64,000 nucleotides of DNA, from the NCBI GenBank assembly GCA_017634975.1, contig JAGBMJ010000068.1:1-64000 (forward strand). Reading direction: 5' to 3'. The notes under the pieces were generated by a model. It searched no databases and was not told the origin of the DNA. It saw only the letters and a program-made list of their open reading frames with translations. The position numbers and the translations under genes are program-made. This stretch comes from Lachnospiraceae bacterium (GTDB lineage Bacteria; Bacillota; Clostridia; Lachnospirales; Lachnospiraceae). Shown here in pieces: positions 17,959 to 26,783 of the stretch (positions within the stretch are counted from its first letter, which is position 1; each line of letters begins with the position of its first letter).

Positions 17959-18696
17959 ATGAAACTGGCAGCCTATTCCGTAACAGACATCGGAAGAATC
18001 AGAAAAATCAATCAGGACTATGTGTTTACCTCGGAGGTGCCCATAGGGGCACTGCCGAATCTTTTTATTGTTGCGGACGGAATGGGCGGACATAAAGCAG
18101 GGGAATATGCTTCCAAATGTGCGGTGGAGACCATCGTCGGGGAAGCCAATCTTTCGACGGAACGCAATCCCGTACGTGCGATCTCCAAAGCGGTGCGGAT
18201 CGCAAACCGCAGGATCCGGAAGAAAGCGCTGTCGGATGACAACTATTTCGGAATGGGTACGACACTTGTGGTCGCCACGATCGGCGATGACGGACTGACG
18301 GTGGCAAATGTCGGGGACAGCCGGCTTTATGTGATCCGGGGAACGGAGATCAACCAGATCACCGTGGACCATTCTCTGGTGGAAGAGATGGTACAGATGG
18401 GAGAACTGGAGCGCAGGAAGGCGCGGAACCATCCGGATAAGAATATCATTACCCGTGCGATCGGTGTGATGGATGAAGTGGATGTGGATTTTTTTGAGGT
18501 AGATGACGTTACTGCCGGTGATGTGATCCTGATGTGTTCGGACGGTCTGTCCAATATGCTGGAAGATACGGAGATCCTGGGGATCGTGAGCAGCGGCGGC
18601 AGTCTGGCAGACCGGGCAAAACGTCTGGTAGCCGCGGCCAATCTGAATGGCGGACGGGATAATATAGCCGTGGTTCTTGTGGAACTGCAGAAGTAA
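17959..18696 (+). CDS. stp: PP2C-type Ser/Thr protein phosphatase
   Basis: A 245-residue PPM phosphatase. Metal-binding and core motifs are in order: VADGMGGHKAGEYAS, GMGTTLVVATI, NVGDSRLYVIRG, MCSDGLSNML and GGRDNIAVVLVEL. There is no membrane segment, so it acts in the cytoplasm. It counteracts the adjacent PASTA kinase in cell-wall and growth signalling. It is 60 bases upstream of the kinase gene. Also called prpC in other Firmicutes. Confidence 0.93.
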   Translation: MKLAAYSVTDIGRIRKINQDYVFTSEVPIGALPNLFIVADGMGGHKAGEYASKCAVETIVGEANLSTERNPVRAISKAVRIANRRIRKKALSDDNYFGMGTTLVVATIGDDGLTVANVGDSRLYVIRGTEINQITVDHSLVEEMVQMGELERRKARNHPDKNIITRAIGVMDEVDVDFFEVDDVTAGDVILMCSDGLSNMLEDTEILGIVSSGGSLADRAKRLVAAANLNGGRDNIAVVLVELQK

Positions 18697-18756
18697 AAAA
18701 GCAAATCAGTTCGGAACAGTGAAGAAAAGCGAAGCATTAAAGGGCGGGAAGTAGCA

Positions 18757-21114
18757 ATGATCAAGATTGGAATGACAGTAGCAGACCGATATGAAGTGCT
18801 GGAAAAGATCGGCACGGGCGGTATGAGCGATGTGTATCGTGCAAAGGATCACAAGCTCAGCCGTTTTGTGGCGGTCAAGGTCTTAAAGCAGGAATTTTCG
18901 GAAAACAAGGATTTCCTGCAGAAATTCCGCAGTGAGGCGCAGTCTGCAGCAGGACTGATGCATCCGAATATCGTCAATGTCTATGATGTGGGTGAGGAAA
19001 ACGGCTCACATTATATTGTCATGGAATTGGTAGAAGGCATCACGCTGAAGAAATATATTGAGAAAAAGGCACGTCTTTCCGTAAGGGAAGCCGTAAGCAT
19101 CGCGATCCAGGTAGCACAGGGGATCGAGGCGGCACACAACAATCATATCATTCACCGCGATATCAAGCCGCAGAACGTGATCATCAGTATGGACGGCAAG
19201 GTAAAGGTGACGGACTTCGGTATTGCGAAGGCAGCCACCAGCAACACGATCACGTCCAATGTGATGGGCAGTGTGCATTATACCTCTCCGGAACAGGTAC
19301 GGGGCGGCTTTTCCGATGAAAAGAGCGATATCTATTCGCTGGGCATTACGCTGTTTGAGATGCTGACCGGACGTGTTCCGTTCAACGGAGATACGACCGT
19401 AGCGGTAGCGATCAAGCATATTCAGGAACAGATGCCGTCTCCGCGGGAATTTGTACCGGAGATCCCCATCAGTCTGGAAAAGATCGTACTCAAATGTACG
19501 CAGAAGAGTCCGGACCGCAGATACCAGTCGGCTCCGGAACTGATCGAGGATCTGAAGAAATCTCTCATCAGCCCGGACGAGGATTTTGTCAAACTGGTGA
19601 CCGAAGATACTACTGGAGAGACCAAAGAGATCCCGGCGGATGTGCTGCGTAAGGTACGGCAGCAGACGCGCAAACGGGATGATCTGGATGCGCAGATGAC
19701 CTCCGGCGCGGCTACGGGAGAGGTGTATGAGCAGGATCCGGGATATGCGGAGGAGTATCCGCAGGAAGAGTATCCCGAGGGGGACTATGTGCAGGAGGAG
19801 TATCCGCAGGAAGGGTATGCGGAAGGTGATTATGCCGGGTACGAAGGTACGGAGCAGGAAGCCTATCCGGAAGAATACCCGGAGGAATATCCGGAAGAGT
19901 ATCCCGAACCGTATCCGGAGGAGAATGCGTCCGGATCCGTAAATGCGGAAATGATCCCGCCCAGAAAGCGCAGTGAGTCCAAGAATACGCTCAGCAGTGA
20001 GAATAAGAAGAAAAAGAGCGGTAGCAAGAGCGGAAAGAGCGGAAGCAAGAACTCCGGAAGCAAGAACGGAAGTAAGAGCGGTACGGCATCGACAAATAAA
20101 AAGAACAGTAAGAGTACAAAGAACACGAAGAATGCAGGGCGGAAGGGGAACTCCGGACGCAGACAGCGCTATGAGGATGAGTACGATCCGCGCATGGAAG
20201 TCTTAACGACGATACTGATCATCATCGCGGCGATCATCGTAGGCTGTATCTTCCTGTATATTGTGGGCAGTGCAATGGGATTTTTCGGGGAAAAGGAGCC
20301 AACTCCGACACCCGTGACACCGGTGGCCACCGAGGCACCCGGAACAGAGCCGGAGGCGACGGAAGCACCGACGGAGAGTGCCGGCAGCTATACACCGGGT
20401 AACGGTATCATTCCCAAGGTGGTCGGCCTGACGAAGCAGGAGGCAACGGTAGCACTGGAAAACGAAGGCTTTGAAGTCGAAGTGGTACGCGAGAATTCGG
20501 ACACGGTAGCCAAGGATAATGTCATCGCGCAGGATCCGCGGGAGGACAGTAAGCTGGCCAGAGGCGGCACGGTGACCATTACGGTGAGTCTTGGGGCGGA
20601 ATCCAGTGAAGTGCCTATGCCGGATCTGAAAGGTCTGACCGGAGCGGAAGCAACGACCGAACTGGATAATCTGGGCCTGGTCTTAAAGATCGTCGGCGAG
20701 GAGTATAATGATAAGTATGCCCAGGGACAGATCATTTCCCAGAATTTTACGGTCGGAAGCACGGTAAGTACGGGAACCGAGATCGAAGTACATGTCAGCA
20801 AAGGCGTAGAGCCGATGTACTTTAATGTAAACTATATGGTACAGGCACCGTCGGATTATGCAGGCGGCGATGCCGGCATCGTTCTGGTCGAGCCCACCAC
20901 CGGACAGCAGATCTGGGCGACCACGACCAGTGTATTTCCGGTGCAGATCAACATCACCGGCCTGTATATGATCTCGGACGGCATCCTGTCGATCAATTAC
21001 AAGGCTAACCAGGAACAGACCGTTACGGATGTCAACGGCAATGTTTCGGTGGAGATGGTGCAGGTTCAGAAGACCTCGGATCCTATCGTGGTCCAGTTTA
21101 CACGGGCACAGTAG
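18757..21114 (+). CDS. prkC: PASTA-domain Ser/Thr protein kinase
   Basis: A 785-residue transmembrane kinase. The N-terminal Hanks kinase domain (1-270) has Lys41, HRDIKPQN with catalytic Asp135, and DFG at 153-155. The juxtamembrane segment holds a long Tyr/Pro/Glu repeat (EEYPEEYPEEYP-like, about 325-395), then a Lys/Ser/Asn/Gly-rich block (about 410-475). One membrane helix lies near 485-508. Two PASTA repeats follow (about 548-690), which bind muropeptides or lipid II in homologues, and a final beta-rich domain of about 90 residues. Two PASTA units is fewer than the three of B. subtilis PrkC, and the acidic Tyr repeat is unusual. It is paired with stp upstream and rsgA 3 bases downstream. 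Confidence 0.95.
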   Translation: MIKIGMTVADRYEVLEKIGTGGMSDVYRAKDHKLSRFVAVKVLKQEFSENKDFLQKFRSEAQSAAGLMHPNIVNVYDVGEENGSHYIVMELVEGITLKKYIEKKARLSVREAVSIAIQVAQGIEAAHNNHIIHRDIKPQNVIISMDGKVKVTDFGIAKAATSNTITSNVMGSVHYTSPEQVRGGFSDEKSDIYSLGITLFEMLTGRVPFNGDTTVAVAIKHIQEQMPSPREFVPEIPISLEKIVLKCTQKSPDRRYQSAPELIEDLKKSLISPDEDFVKLVTEDTTGETKEIPADVLRKVRQQTRKRDDLDAQMTSGAATGEVYEQDPGYAEEYPQEEYPEGDYVQEEYPQEGYAEGDYAGYEGTEQEAYPEEYPEEYPEEYPEPYPEENASGSVNAEMIPPRKRSESKNTLSSENKKKKSGSKSGKSGSKNSGSKNGSKSGTASTNKKNSKSTKNTKNAGRKGNSGRRQRYEDEYDPRMEVLTTILIIIAAIIVGCIFLYIVGSAMGFFGEKEPTPTPVTPVATEAPGTEPEATEAPTESAGSYTPGNGIIPKVVGLTKQEATVALENEGFEVEVVRENSDTVAKDNVIAQDPREDSKLARGGTVTITVSLGAESSEVPMPDLKGLTGAEATTELDNLGLVLKIVGEEYNDKYAQGQIISQNFTVGSTVSTGTEIEVHVSKGVEPMYFNVNYMVQAPSDYAGGDAGIVLVEPTTGQQIWATTTSVFPVQINITGLYMISDGILSINYKANQEQTVTDVNGNVSVEMVQVQKTSDPIVVQFTRAQ

Positions 21115-21117
21115 TCT

Positions 21118-22005
21118 ATGACGACGGGAAAAGACGGCAGGATCGTAAAGGGGATCGGCGGGTTTTACTATGTGGAGACACAGGACGGCGTGCTGTATGA
21201 ATGCCGTGCCCGCGGGATCTTTCGAAAGGACGGAAAAAAACCACTGGTCGGAGACTATGTCCGTATCGGTATCGTGGACGAGGAAAAGAAGGAAGGCAGC
21301 GTGGACGAGCTGCTTCCAAGGCGCAATGCCCTGATCCGTCCCGAAGCCGCAAATGTAGACGTAGCGCTCCTGGTATTCGCATGTGCGTCACCGGAACCCA
21401 GTCTGCTGCTTTTGGACCGCTTCCTCGTGATGCTGCGGGAGCAGGATGTAAAGTGCATTCTGATCTTTAATAAAGACGATCTGGTGTCGGAAGAACGGAT
21501 CCGTCAGCTGGAGGAGATCTACCGCGGTGCAGAGGCGGAAGTGCGCTGCATTTCGGCAAAAGCCGGCGGTACGGAAGAGATTATGGAAAGCATCCGGGGA
21601 AAGACGGCGCTTCTGGCAGGCCCCAGCGGCGTGGGGAAATCCACGATCTTAAATACGCTCTGCCCGCAGGCGCAGATGGAGACGGGGGAGATCAGTAAGA
21701 AATTAAAGCGCGGAAAACATACGACCAGACATGCGGAACTGTTCCGTGTGGCGGAAGATTCCTATCTGTGCGATACACCGGGCTTTACGGCTCTGTCTCT
21801 GGGAGATATGCCGGAGGAGGATATCCGTCATTTTTATCCGGAGTTTGTACCGTACGAAGGACAGTGCCGTTTTCGGGAATGTTCGCATACCCATGAGCCG
21901 GGCTGTGCGGTGCGTGAGGCGGTGGAAGCCGGTGCGATCCACCCGGAGCGCCACCGGGCGTATGTAGCTCTTTACGAAGAGCAGAAGAACCGAAAAAAGT
22001 ATTAA
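21118..22005 (+). CDS. rsgA: Ribosome small subunit maturation GTPase RsgA
   Basis: A 295-residue circularly permuted GTPase. An N-terminal OB fold is followed by permuted G motifs: FNKDDL (G4), then GPSGVGKST (G1 P-loop), then DTPGF (G3). The C-terminal zinc domain has CRFRECSHTHEPGC. It assists late 30S assembly. The ATG lies 3 bases past the kinase stop, a typical stp-prkC-rsgA-rpe arrangement. Confidence 0.95.
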   Translation: MTTGKDGRIVKGIGGFYYVETQDGVLYECRARGIFRKDGKKPLVGDYVRIGIVDEEKKEGSVDELLPRRNALIRPEAANVDVALLVFACASPEPSLLLLDRFLVMLREQDVKCILIFNKDDLVSEERIRQLEEIYRGAEAEVRCISAKAGGTEEIMESIRGKTALLAGPSGVGKSTILNTLCPQAQMETGEISKKLKRGKHTTRHAELFRVAEDSYLCDTPGFTALSLGDMPEEDIRHFYPEFVPYEGQCRFRECSHTHEPGCAVREAVEAGAIHPERHRAYVALYEEQKNRKKY

Positions 22006-22045
22006 GCAAATGCGATAACACAAAGCCATGGGGGGATACGGAAGG

Positions 22046-22711
22046 ATGGAGGGAAAGAGAAGGCTGGCACCGTCGATACTGGCGGCGGATTTTATGCATC
22101 TGCAGGATCAGATCGATGCGGCAAAGGCAGGCGGTGCAGAGTATCTGCATTTTGATGTGATGGATGGGGTATTTGTACCGGCGATCTCCTTTGGGATGCC
22201 GGTGATGAAATGTGTAAAGAAAGGCTGTACGCTTCCGTTGGATGTGCATCTGATGATCACACAGCCGGAACGGTATGTCACGGATTTTGTAAGGGCCGGA
22301 GCGGATATCCTGACGGTGCATTATGAAGCAGTCAAGAGTCCGGCCAGAGTATTGGAAGAGATCCGGACATGGGGCGTAAAGGCCGGGCTTGCGATCAGTC
22401 CGGAAACCCCGGGAGAAGAGATACGGGAGCTGCTGCCGGTGATCGACCAGATCACGGTGATGACGGTCCGGCCCGGATTTGGCGGACAGACCTATATCCC
22501 GGAGTGCATCGACAAGGTGCGGCAGATCGCCGGCTGGGTGAACGAAAACGACTACGCTGTCGACATCGAAGTGGATGGAGGCGTAAAGCACGATAATGTA
22601 GACATTTTTCTGGAGGCGGGGGCGAATGTGATCGTAACCGGTTCCGCAGTGTTTAAAGGAAATGTCGAAGAAAACGTTCGTATTTTTATGGAGAAACTGA
22701 TCGCTCAGTAG
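22046..22711 (+). CDS. rpe: Ribulose-phosphate 3-epimerase
   Basis: A TIM-barrel epimerase of about 221 residues that interconverts ribulose-5-phosphate and xylulose-5-phosphate in the pentose phosphate pathway. Seen motifs are LAPSILAADF, HFDVMDGVFVP, LDVHLMI, MTVRPGFGGQ, and DGGVKHDN near the phosphate site. An ATG at 22028 is in frame but has no ribosome site; the ATG at 22046 is preceded by GGGGG 10 bases away and gives the usual N-terminal length, so it is preferred. It closes the housekeeping operon. The thiamine pyrophosphokinase gene that often follows rpe in Firmicutes is not here. Confidence 0.93.
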   Translation: MEGKRRLAPSILAADFMHLQDQIDAAKAGGAEYLHFDVMDGVFVPAISFGMPVMKCVKKGCTLPLDVHLMITQPERYVTDFVRAGADILTVHYEAVKSPARVLEEIRTWGVKAGLAISPETPGEEIRELLPVIDQITVMTVRPGFGGQTYIPECIDKVRQIAGWVNENDYAVDIEVDGGVKHDNVDIFLEAGANVIVTGSAVFKGNVEENVRIFMEKLIAQ

Positions 22712-22726
22712 CAGGGATACCACCGT

Positions 22727-24610
22727 ATGAAAAAGAAAATAGCTGTCTGCGCCAATGGCTGGAGTCTGGAGGCTTTATCGAATGCTGTGGAAGGCTTCCG
22801 AAGCTATGCGGCGGAAAAAGATTTTGATATTTTCGTATTTATGAGTTTTGCCTCATACAGTGCGCACCATACGCTGATGCAGGGAGAACTCAATATCTAT
22901 CAATTGATCGATCCGGCGGATTATGATGGCATCGTTATCTTCTCTACGATGCTCAATTCGGATGAGACCGTATATTCCATATGTAAAAAAGCAAAAGAAA
23001 AAGGTACCCCCGTCGTGAGCATAGGTATGGAGATCGAAGGGGTTCCTTCTGTATGCGTCGGTAACGAAAACGGTATCCGTGAGATGGTAAGCCATCTGAT
23101 CGAAGTGCATCATGTGAAGAAAGTATTCTTTATCGGCGGTACGGAAGATCATCCGGACAGTATGGAACGCCTGAATGTAACCCGGGAAGTGATGAAGGAA
23201 CACGGACTGAAGCTGGCCGATAAGGATGTGGCTTACGGAAAATGGTCCAATGCGCGTGCGATCCGGGCACTGGATGAACTGTTGGAGCGTCACAGAAAGC
23301 TTCCGGATGCCATTGTCTGCGCCAACGATATCATGGCTCTTGCCATCTGTACGGAGCTGGAGAGAAGAGGGATCCGGGTTCCGGAAGAGGTTAAGGTGAC
23401 CGGATTTGATAATATCGCCACGGGCAGTATCTTTTTTCCGGCACTCACTACCGTGCAGCAGGATTATGCTATGGTAGCCCGCAAAGCCTGTGAGATCATA
23501 TACAGTGAGGATCGGCCGCGCCGCAGGAAAAAGATCGTGGTTCCTACGTTCGCCGTGATCGCAGAGAGCTGCGGCTGCACAGGTAATGAATTATATAGTG
23601 AAAAACGTCGGATGTATTGCAGGCATTCGTTCCAGAGAGATCTGGATGCCAAACTTGTGGAGCAGAATGAAAGATCCCTGCGGGAACGGATTTCGGATGT
23701 TTCGGATTATCAGGATATGAAGGAAAAACTCCGGGGGCATTTTCTGCGAAATCACCGCTATGAAGGTTCGACCTTTTACATGATCCTGAATGATAAATAC
23801 TTTGAGAATGTTATGGCTACCGAGAAGGAGCTTTGTGCGGACGGTTTAAAAGGCATGCTGGATGTTGTTGCTGCGATCCGGGGAGATGATCTCCTGGAGA
23901 TCGACCGTGTAAGTGCGGCACGCCTGATCCCGGGGTACCGCAAAAAGAAAAAGGAACAGCACGTATACTATTTCTGTCCGCTGCATTATTTTGAGAACAA
24001 TTACGGGTATACCGTATTTACCGACGATGCCTACATCCTGAACGAAACGATCATGTATCCGTATCTGGAGAAACTGCAGCAATCCCTGCGGCTGTTGCGT
24101 GTCAACCTGCGTCTGAAGCTACTGTATGATAAGGATGCACTGACCGGATTGTACAATCGTCTGGGCTATGAGGAAAAGGTGCTTCCGCTGTATCAGAACA
24201 GTCTGGAACAGAACAGGAAGCTGACCGTGTTTTTTATCGATATCAACTGTATGAAGAATATCAACGATAACTACGGTCATGAACAGGGGGATATTGCGAT
24301 CAAGACCGTAGCGGCGTCGATCGCGGACTGCCTGCAGAAGGACTGGGCAGCGGTCCGTTACGGCGGCGATGAATTCCTGATGATCGCACCGAACTGCGCA
24401 AAGCAGAAAGCGGCTACCGTCAAGAAGAATATTGAGGAACGCATACAGCAGAGAGTTGCGGAAGCGCAGCTTCCTTACGAGCTTACAGCCAGTATCGGCT
24501 GTGTGACGACCGATCCCGTAAAACGGCCGGATATGCGGCTCAAAGACTATGTCCGTGAGGCAGATGAACTGATGTACCGGATCAAAAAGATCGTGCATGG
24601 TGAGGGATGA
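22727..24610 (+). CDS. LacI-type ligand-binding domain fused to a GGDEF diguanylate cyclase
   Basis: A 627-residue cytosolic protein. Residues 1-280 look like the effector domain of LacI-family regulators (VSIGMEIEGVPSV, VKKVFFIGG, DAIVCANDIMALAI, VKVTGFDN, TTVQQDYAMVARKACE) but there is no helix-turn-helix and no signal peptide. A middle helical region links to a C-terminal GGDEF domain; the motif RYGGDEF places GGDEF at residues 546-550, so cyclase activity is expected. The inhibitory RxxD site upstream is not conserved (LQKD aligns there). It probably makes c-di-GMP in response to an intracellular sugar or nucleotide. It begins 16 bases after rpe and ends at a terminator. Confidence 0.85.
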   Translation: MKKKIAVCANGWSLEALSNAVEGFRSYAAEKDFDIFVFMSFASYSAHHTLMQGELNIYQLIDPADYDGIVIFSTMLNSDETVYSICKKAKEKGTPVVSIGMEIEGVPSVCVGNENGIREMVSHLIEVHHVKKVFFIGGTEDHPDSMERLNVTREVMKEHGLKLADKDVAYGKWSNARAIRALDELLERHRKLPDAIVCANDIMALAICTELERRGIRVPEEVKVTGFDNIATGSIFFPALTTVQQDYAMVARKACEIIYSEDRPRRRKKIVVPTFAVIAESCGCTGNELYSEKRRMYCRHSFQRDLDAKLVEQNERSLRERISDVSDYQDMKEKLRGHFLRNHRYEGSTFYMILNDKYFENVMATEKELCADGLKGMLDVVAAIRGDDLLEIDRVSAARLIPGYRKKKKEQHVYYFCPLHYFENNYGYTVFTDDAYILNETIMYPYLEKLQQSLRLLRVNLRLKLLYDKDALTGLYNRLGYEEKVLPLYQNSLEQNRKLTVFFIDINCMKNINDNYGHEQGDIAIKTVAASIADCLQKDWAAVRYGGDEFLMIAPNCAKQKAATVKKNIEERIQQRVAEAQLPYELTASIGCVTTDPVKRPDMRLKDYVREADELMYRIKKIVHGEG

Positions 24611-24621
24611 TTACTGTTGCA

Positions 24622-24647
24622 CCCCGGGGCTTCCGCTCCGGGGTTTT
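24622..24647 (+). terminator. Intrinsic terminator after the GGDEF gene
   Basis: CCCCGGGGC (24622-24630) pairs with GCTCCGGGG (24635-24643) with one G-T pair around TTCC, followed by TTTT. It separates the rpe/GGDEF unit from the two-component genes. Confidence 0.85.
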
Positions 24648-24783
24648 ATTATATTACCGTTCACAATTTTTCAGGCGGAAAACACGTTTTTTAATGTTCG
24701 TTTCATCTTTCGATGGTATCTTTTTTTGTATAATATGCTTCTATATGATAAAATAATGGCATCAATGAGAGAAAGGCGAACGT

Positions 24784-25470
24784 ATGCGGATCTTAGTCGT
24801 AGAAGATGAAAAGGCACTGGCAAAACTGGTTGCGGAGCGCCTGATGCGGGATCATTATACCGTGGATATTTCCAATGATGGTGAGAGCGGTCTGGATAAC
24901 GCGCTGTCCGGTATGTACGACCTGATCATACTGGATATCATGCTGCCGAAGATGGATGGGATGGAGATCCTGAAGGAATTGCGCAGGCAGGACCGGGAAG
25001 TAAAGGTCATCATGCTGACGGCCAAAGCGGAACTCGGAGACCGGCTGCAGGGCTTTGAAAACGGCGCGAATGATTATGTGCCCAAGCCGTTTCACATCGA
25101 GGAACTGGCAGCCAGGGTCAATGCGCAGCTTAATATCGGAAAAGCGGTAGACCGTGCATTGGAATATGGCGATATCGTACTGGATTACAAGGCATCCAGA
25201 CTGCGCTGCACGAAGAATCAGGAGGATGTCGGGATCAATAACAAAGAGTTCCAGCTGATCGAATACCTGATGTCGAATGCAGACCGGATCCTGTCCAGGG
25301 AGATGATCTATGACCGGATCTGGGGGATGGAGTCGGAAGCGGTATCCAATAACCTGGAAGCCTATATGTCCTTTGTGCGTAAGAAACTGCGGGTGATCGG
25401 ATCGAATGTTGCGATCCGTACGATCCGGAATATGGGTTACCGGCTGGAATACGAAGAGAAAGAGGGATGA
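24784..25470 (+). CDS. OmpR-family response regulator
   Basis: A 228-residue two-domain regulator. The receiver domain has the acidic pocket near VEDEKA, phospho-acceptor Asp in LIILDIMLPKMDG, and the conserved Lys in VPKPFHIEEL. The C-terminal winged helix ends with IRTIRNMGYRLEYEE. TATAAT at 24729-24734 could be its -10, but no good -35 is seen. The stop overlaps the sensor kinase start (ATGA). Its targets may include the histidine acid phosphatase gene downstream, but that is inference from position only. Confidence 0.9.
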   Translation: MRILVVEDEKALAKLVAERLMRDHYTVDISNDGESGLDNALSGMYDLIILDIMLPKMDGMEILKELRRQDREVKVIMLTAKAELGDRLQGFENGANDYVPKPFHIEELAARVNAQLNIGKAVDRALEYGDIVLDYKASRLRCTKNQEDVGINNKEFQLIEYLMSNADRILSREMIYDRIWGMESEAVSNNLEAYMSFVRKKLRVIGSNVAIRTIRNMGYRLEYEEKEG

Positions 25471-26744
25471 AAGAACTTCGAAAAAAAACAAAATGGACAC
25501 TGATCGCGATCCTCAGTATGATCCTGTTGGTTGTGCTGGTGTTGATGAACGTGCGCGCCTACCAGAGGGAACGGGAGGATATCCGCAGAAGCCTCGGTAT
25601 GCTGGATAACCGTATGCGCCCCGGAAATCCGGGCTCCAATCCCGTTATGGGAGGTACGGAACGACCGCCGGTGCCGGGGGATAGGACAGGGCCACAGGAT
25701 CCGGCAGGGAAGCTAAGGGATATGGAAAACCTGATGATCCTCGATCATGAACTGTATATCGTGGAACTGCAGGATGGGGCGATTTCGGAGATCCGTTGTC
25801 TGGGGGAAGCCTCGGAGGATTTTGACATAAATGCGGCAGCCGCGGAGATCCTTGCAAAAGAGAACCGGGATGGGATGCATGCCGAAAACCTGTATACCGG
25901 AGGGTATGCGTATCAATACCGCTATATGGATGCGATCGTGATCCTGAACCTCCGGGAGACGGCGAAGAAACTGTGGGAACTGATCGGAGAAACGTTCATC
26001 CTGTTTGTGCTGATGGAAGCGTTGATCGTTTTTGTAGCGGGACGGATCACAGCCTGGATCACCCGGCCGGCCGAGGAAGCTTTCGCCAGACAGAAGGAGT
26101 TTATCGCCGATGCATCGCACGAATTAAAAACACCGCTTGCGGTGATCATGGCCAGCGCGGATGAGATGCATGTACAGGAAGAAAACCGGAAATATCTGGA
26201 AAACATCCGTTATGAATCGGAACGTATGAGTCGTCTGATCGCCGGACTTTTGAAACTGTCTAAACTGGAGAGCGGAGAGGATACGGCGGCCTATAAAGAA
26301 GAGAACCTTTCCCGTATCCTGGAAAAAACCTGCCTGGCATACGAAGGGGTAGCGTTTGAACGGAACGTGGCGGTGGATACGGACATCGAAGAACCGATAC
26401 TCTTCCAATGCAACCGGGAAGAGATTGAACAGATGGCATCGACGATCCTGGATAATGCAGTCCGCCACAGCGATCCGGATACCACGGTACGAATGATCGC
26501 CAAAAGCCGGAAGGACAGTATTTCCATTCAGGTGATCAATACCGGAGCACCCATTCCCGCGGAGGAAGAGGAAAAGATCTTTCAGCGGTTTTATCGCGGG
26601 GACAGGTCCAGGAGCCGGGAGGAGAACCGATACGGGCTGGGACTGGCGATCGCACGGAGGATCGCAAGAAACCATAACGGCGATATCACGGCACATTCCG
26701 AAGGCGGAGAGACCGTTTTTCACATCGTTCTTCGGAAAAGCTGA
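25467..26744 (+). CDS. Sensor histidine kinase
   Basis: A 425-residue membrane kinase. Helix 1 is at about 9-30, followed by an extracytoplasmic domain of about 130 residues rich in Pro/Gly/Arg. Helix 2 lies around 170-195. The HisKA box is FIADASHELKTPLAVI and the HATPase domain has DNAVRHSD (N box), a truncated G1-like region and GLGLAIARRIA. The ligand domain matches nothing I recognise. It overlaps the response regulator gene by 4 bases, so the two are coupled. Confidence 0.9.
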   Translation: MKELRKKTKWTLIAILSMILLVVLVLMNVRAYQREREDIRRSLGMLDNRMRPGNPGSNPVMGGTERPPVPGDRTGPQDPAGKLRDMENLMILDHELYIVELQDGAISEIRCLGEASEDFDINAAAAEILAKENRDGMHAENLYTGGYAYQYRYMDAIVILNLRETAKKLWELIGETFILFVLMEALIVFVAGRITAWITRPAEEAFARQKEFIADASHELKTPLAVIMASADEMHVQEENRKYLENIRYESERMSRLIAGLLKLSKLESGEDTAAYKEENLSRILEKTCLAYEGVAFERNVAVDTDIEEPILFQCNREEIEQMASTILDNAVRHSDPDTTVRMIAKSRKDSISIQVINTGAPIPAEEEEKIFQRFYRGDRSRSREENRYGLGLAIARRIARNHNGDITAHSEGGETVFHIVLRKS

Positions 26745-26783
26745 AAACAACAGGAACGGATTGAACAGAGGGGGGAATGCAGA

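Noticed and set aside
20016..20130. Frame error in the Lys/Ser/Gly-rich part of the PASTA kinase
   Set aside because: The frame stays open through kinase, linker, membrane helix and PASTA repeats, so the low complexity is a real linker.
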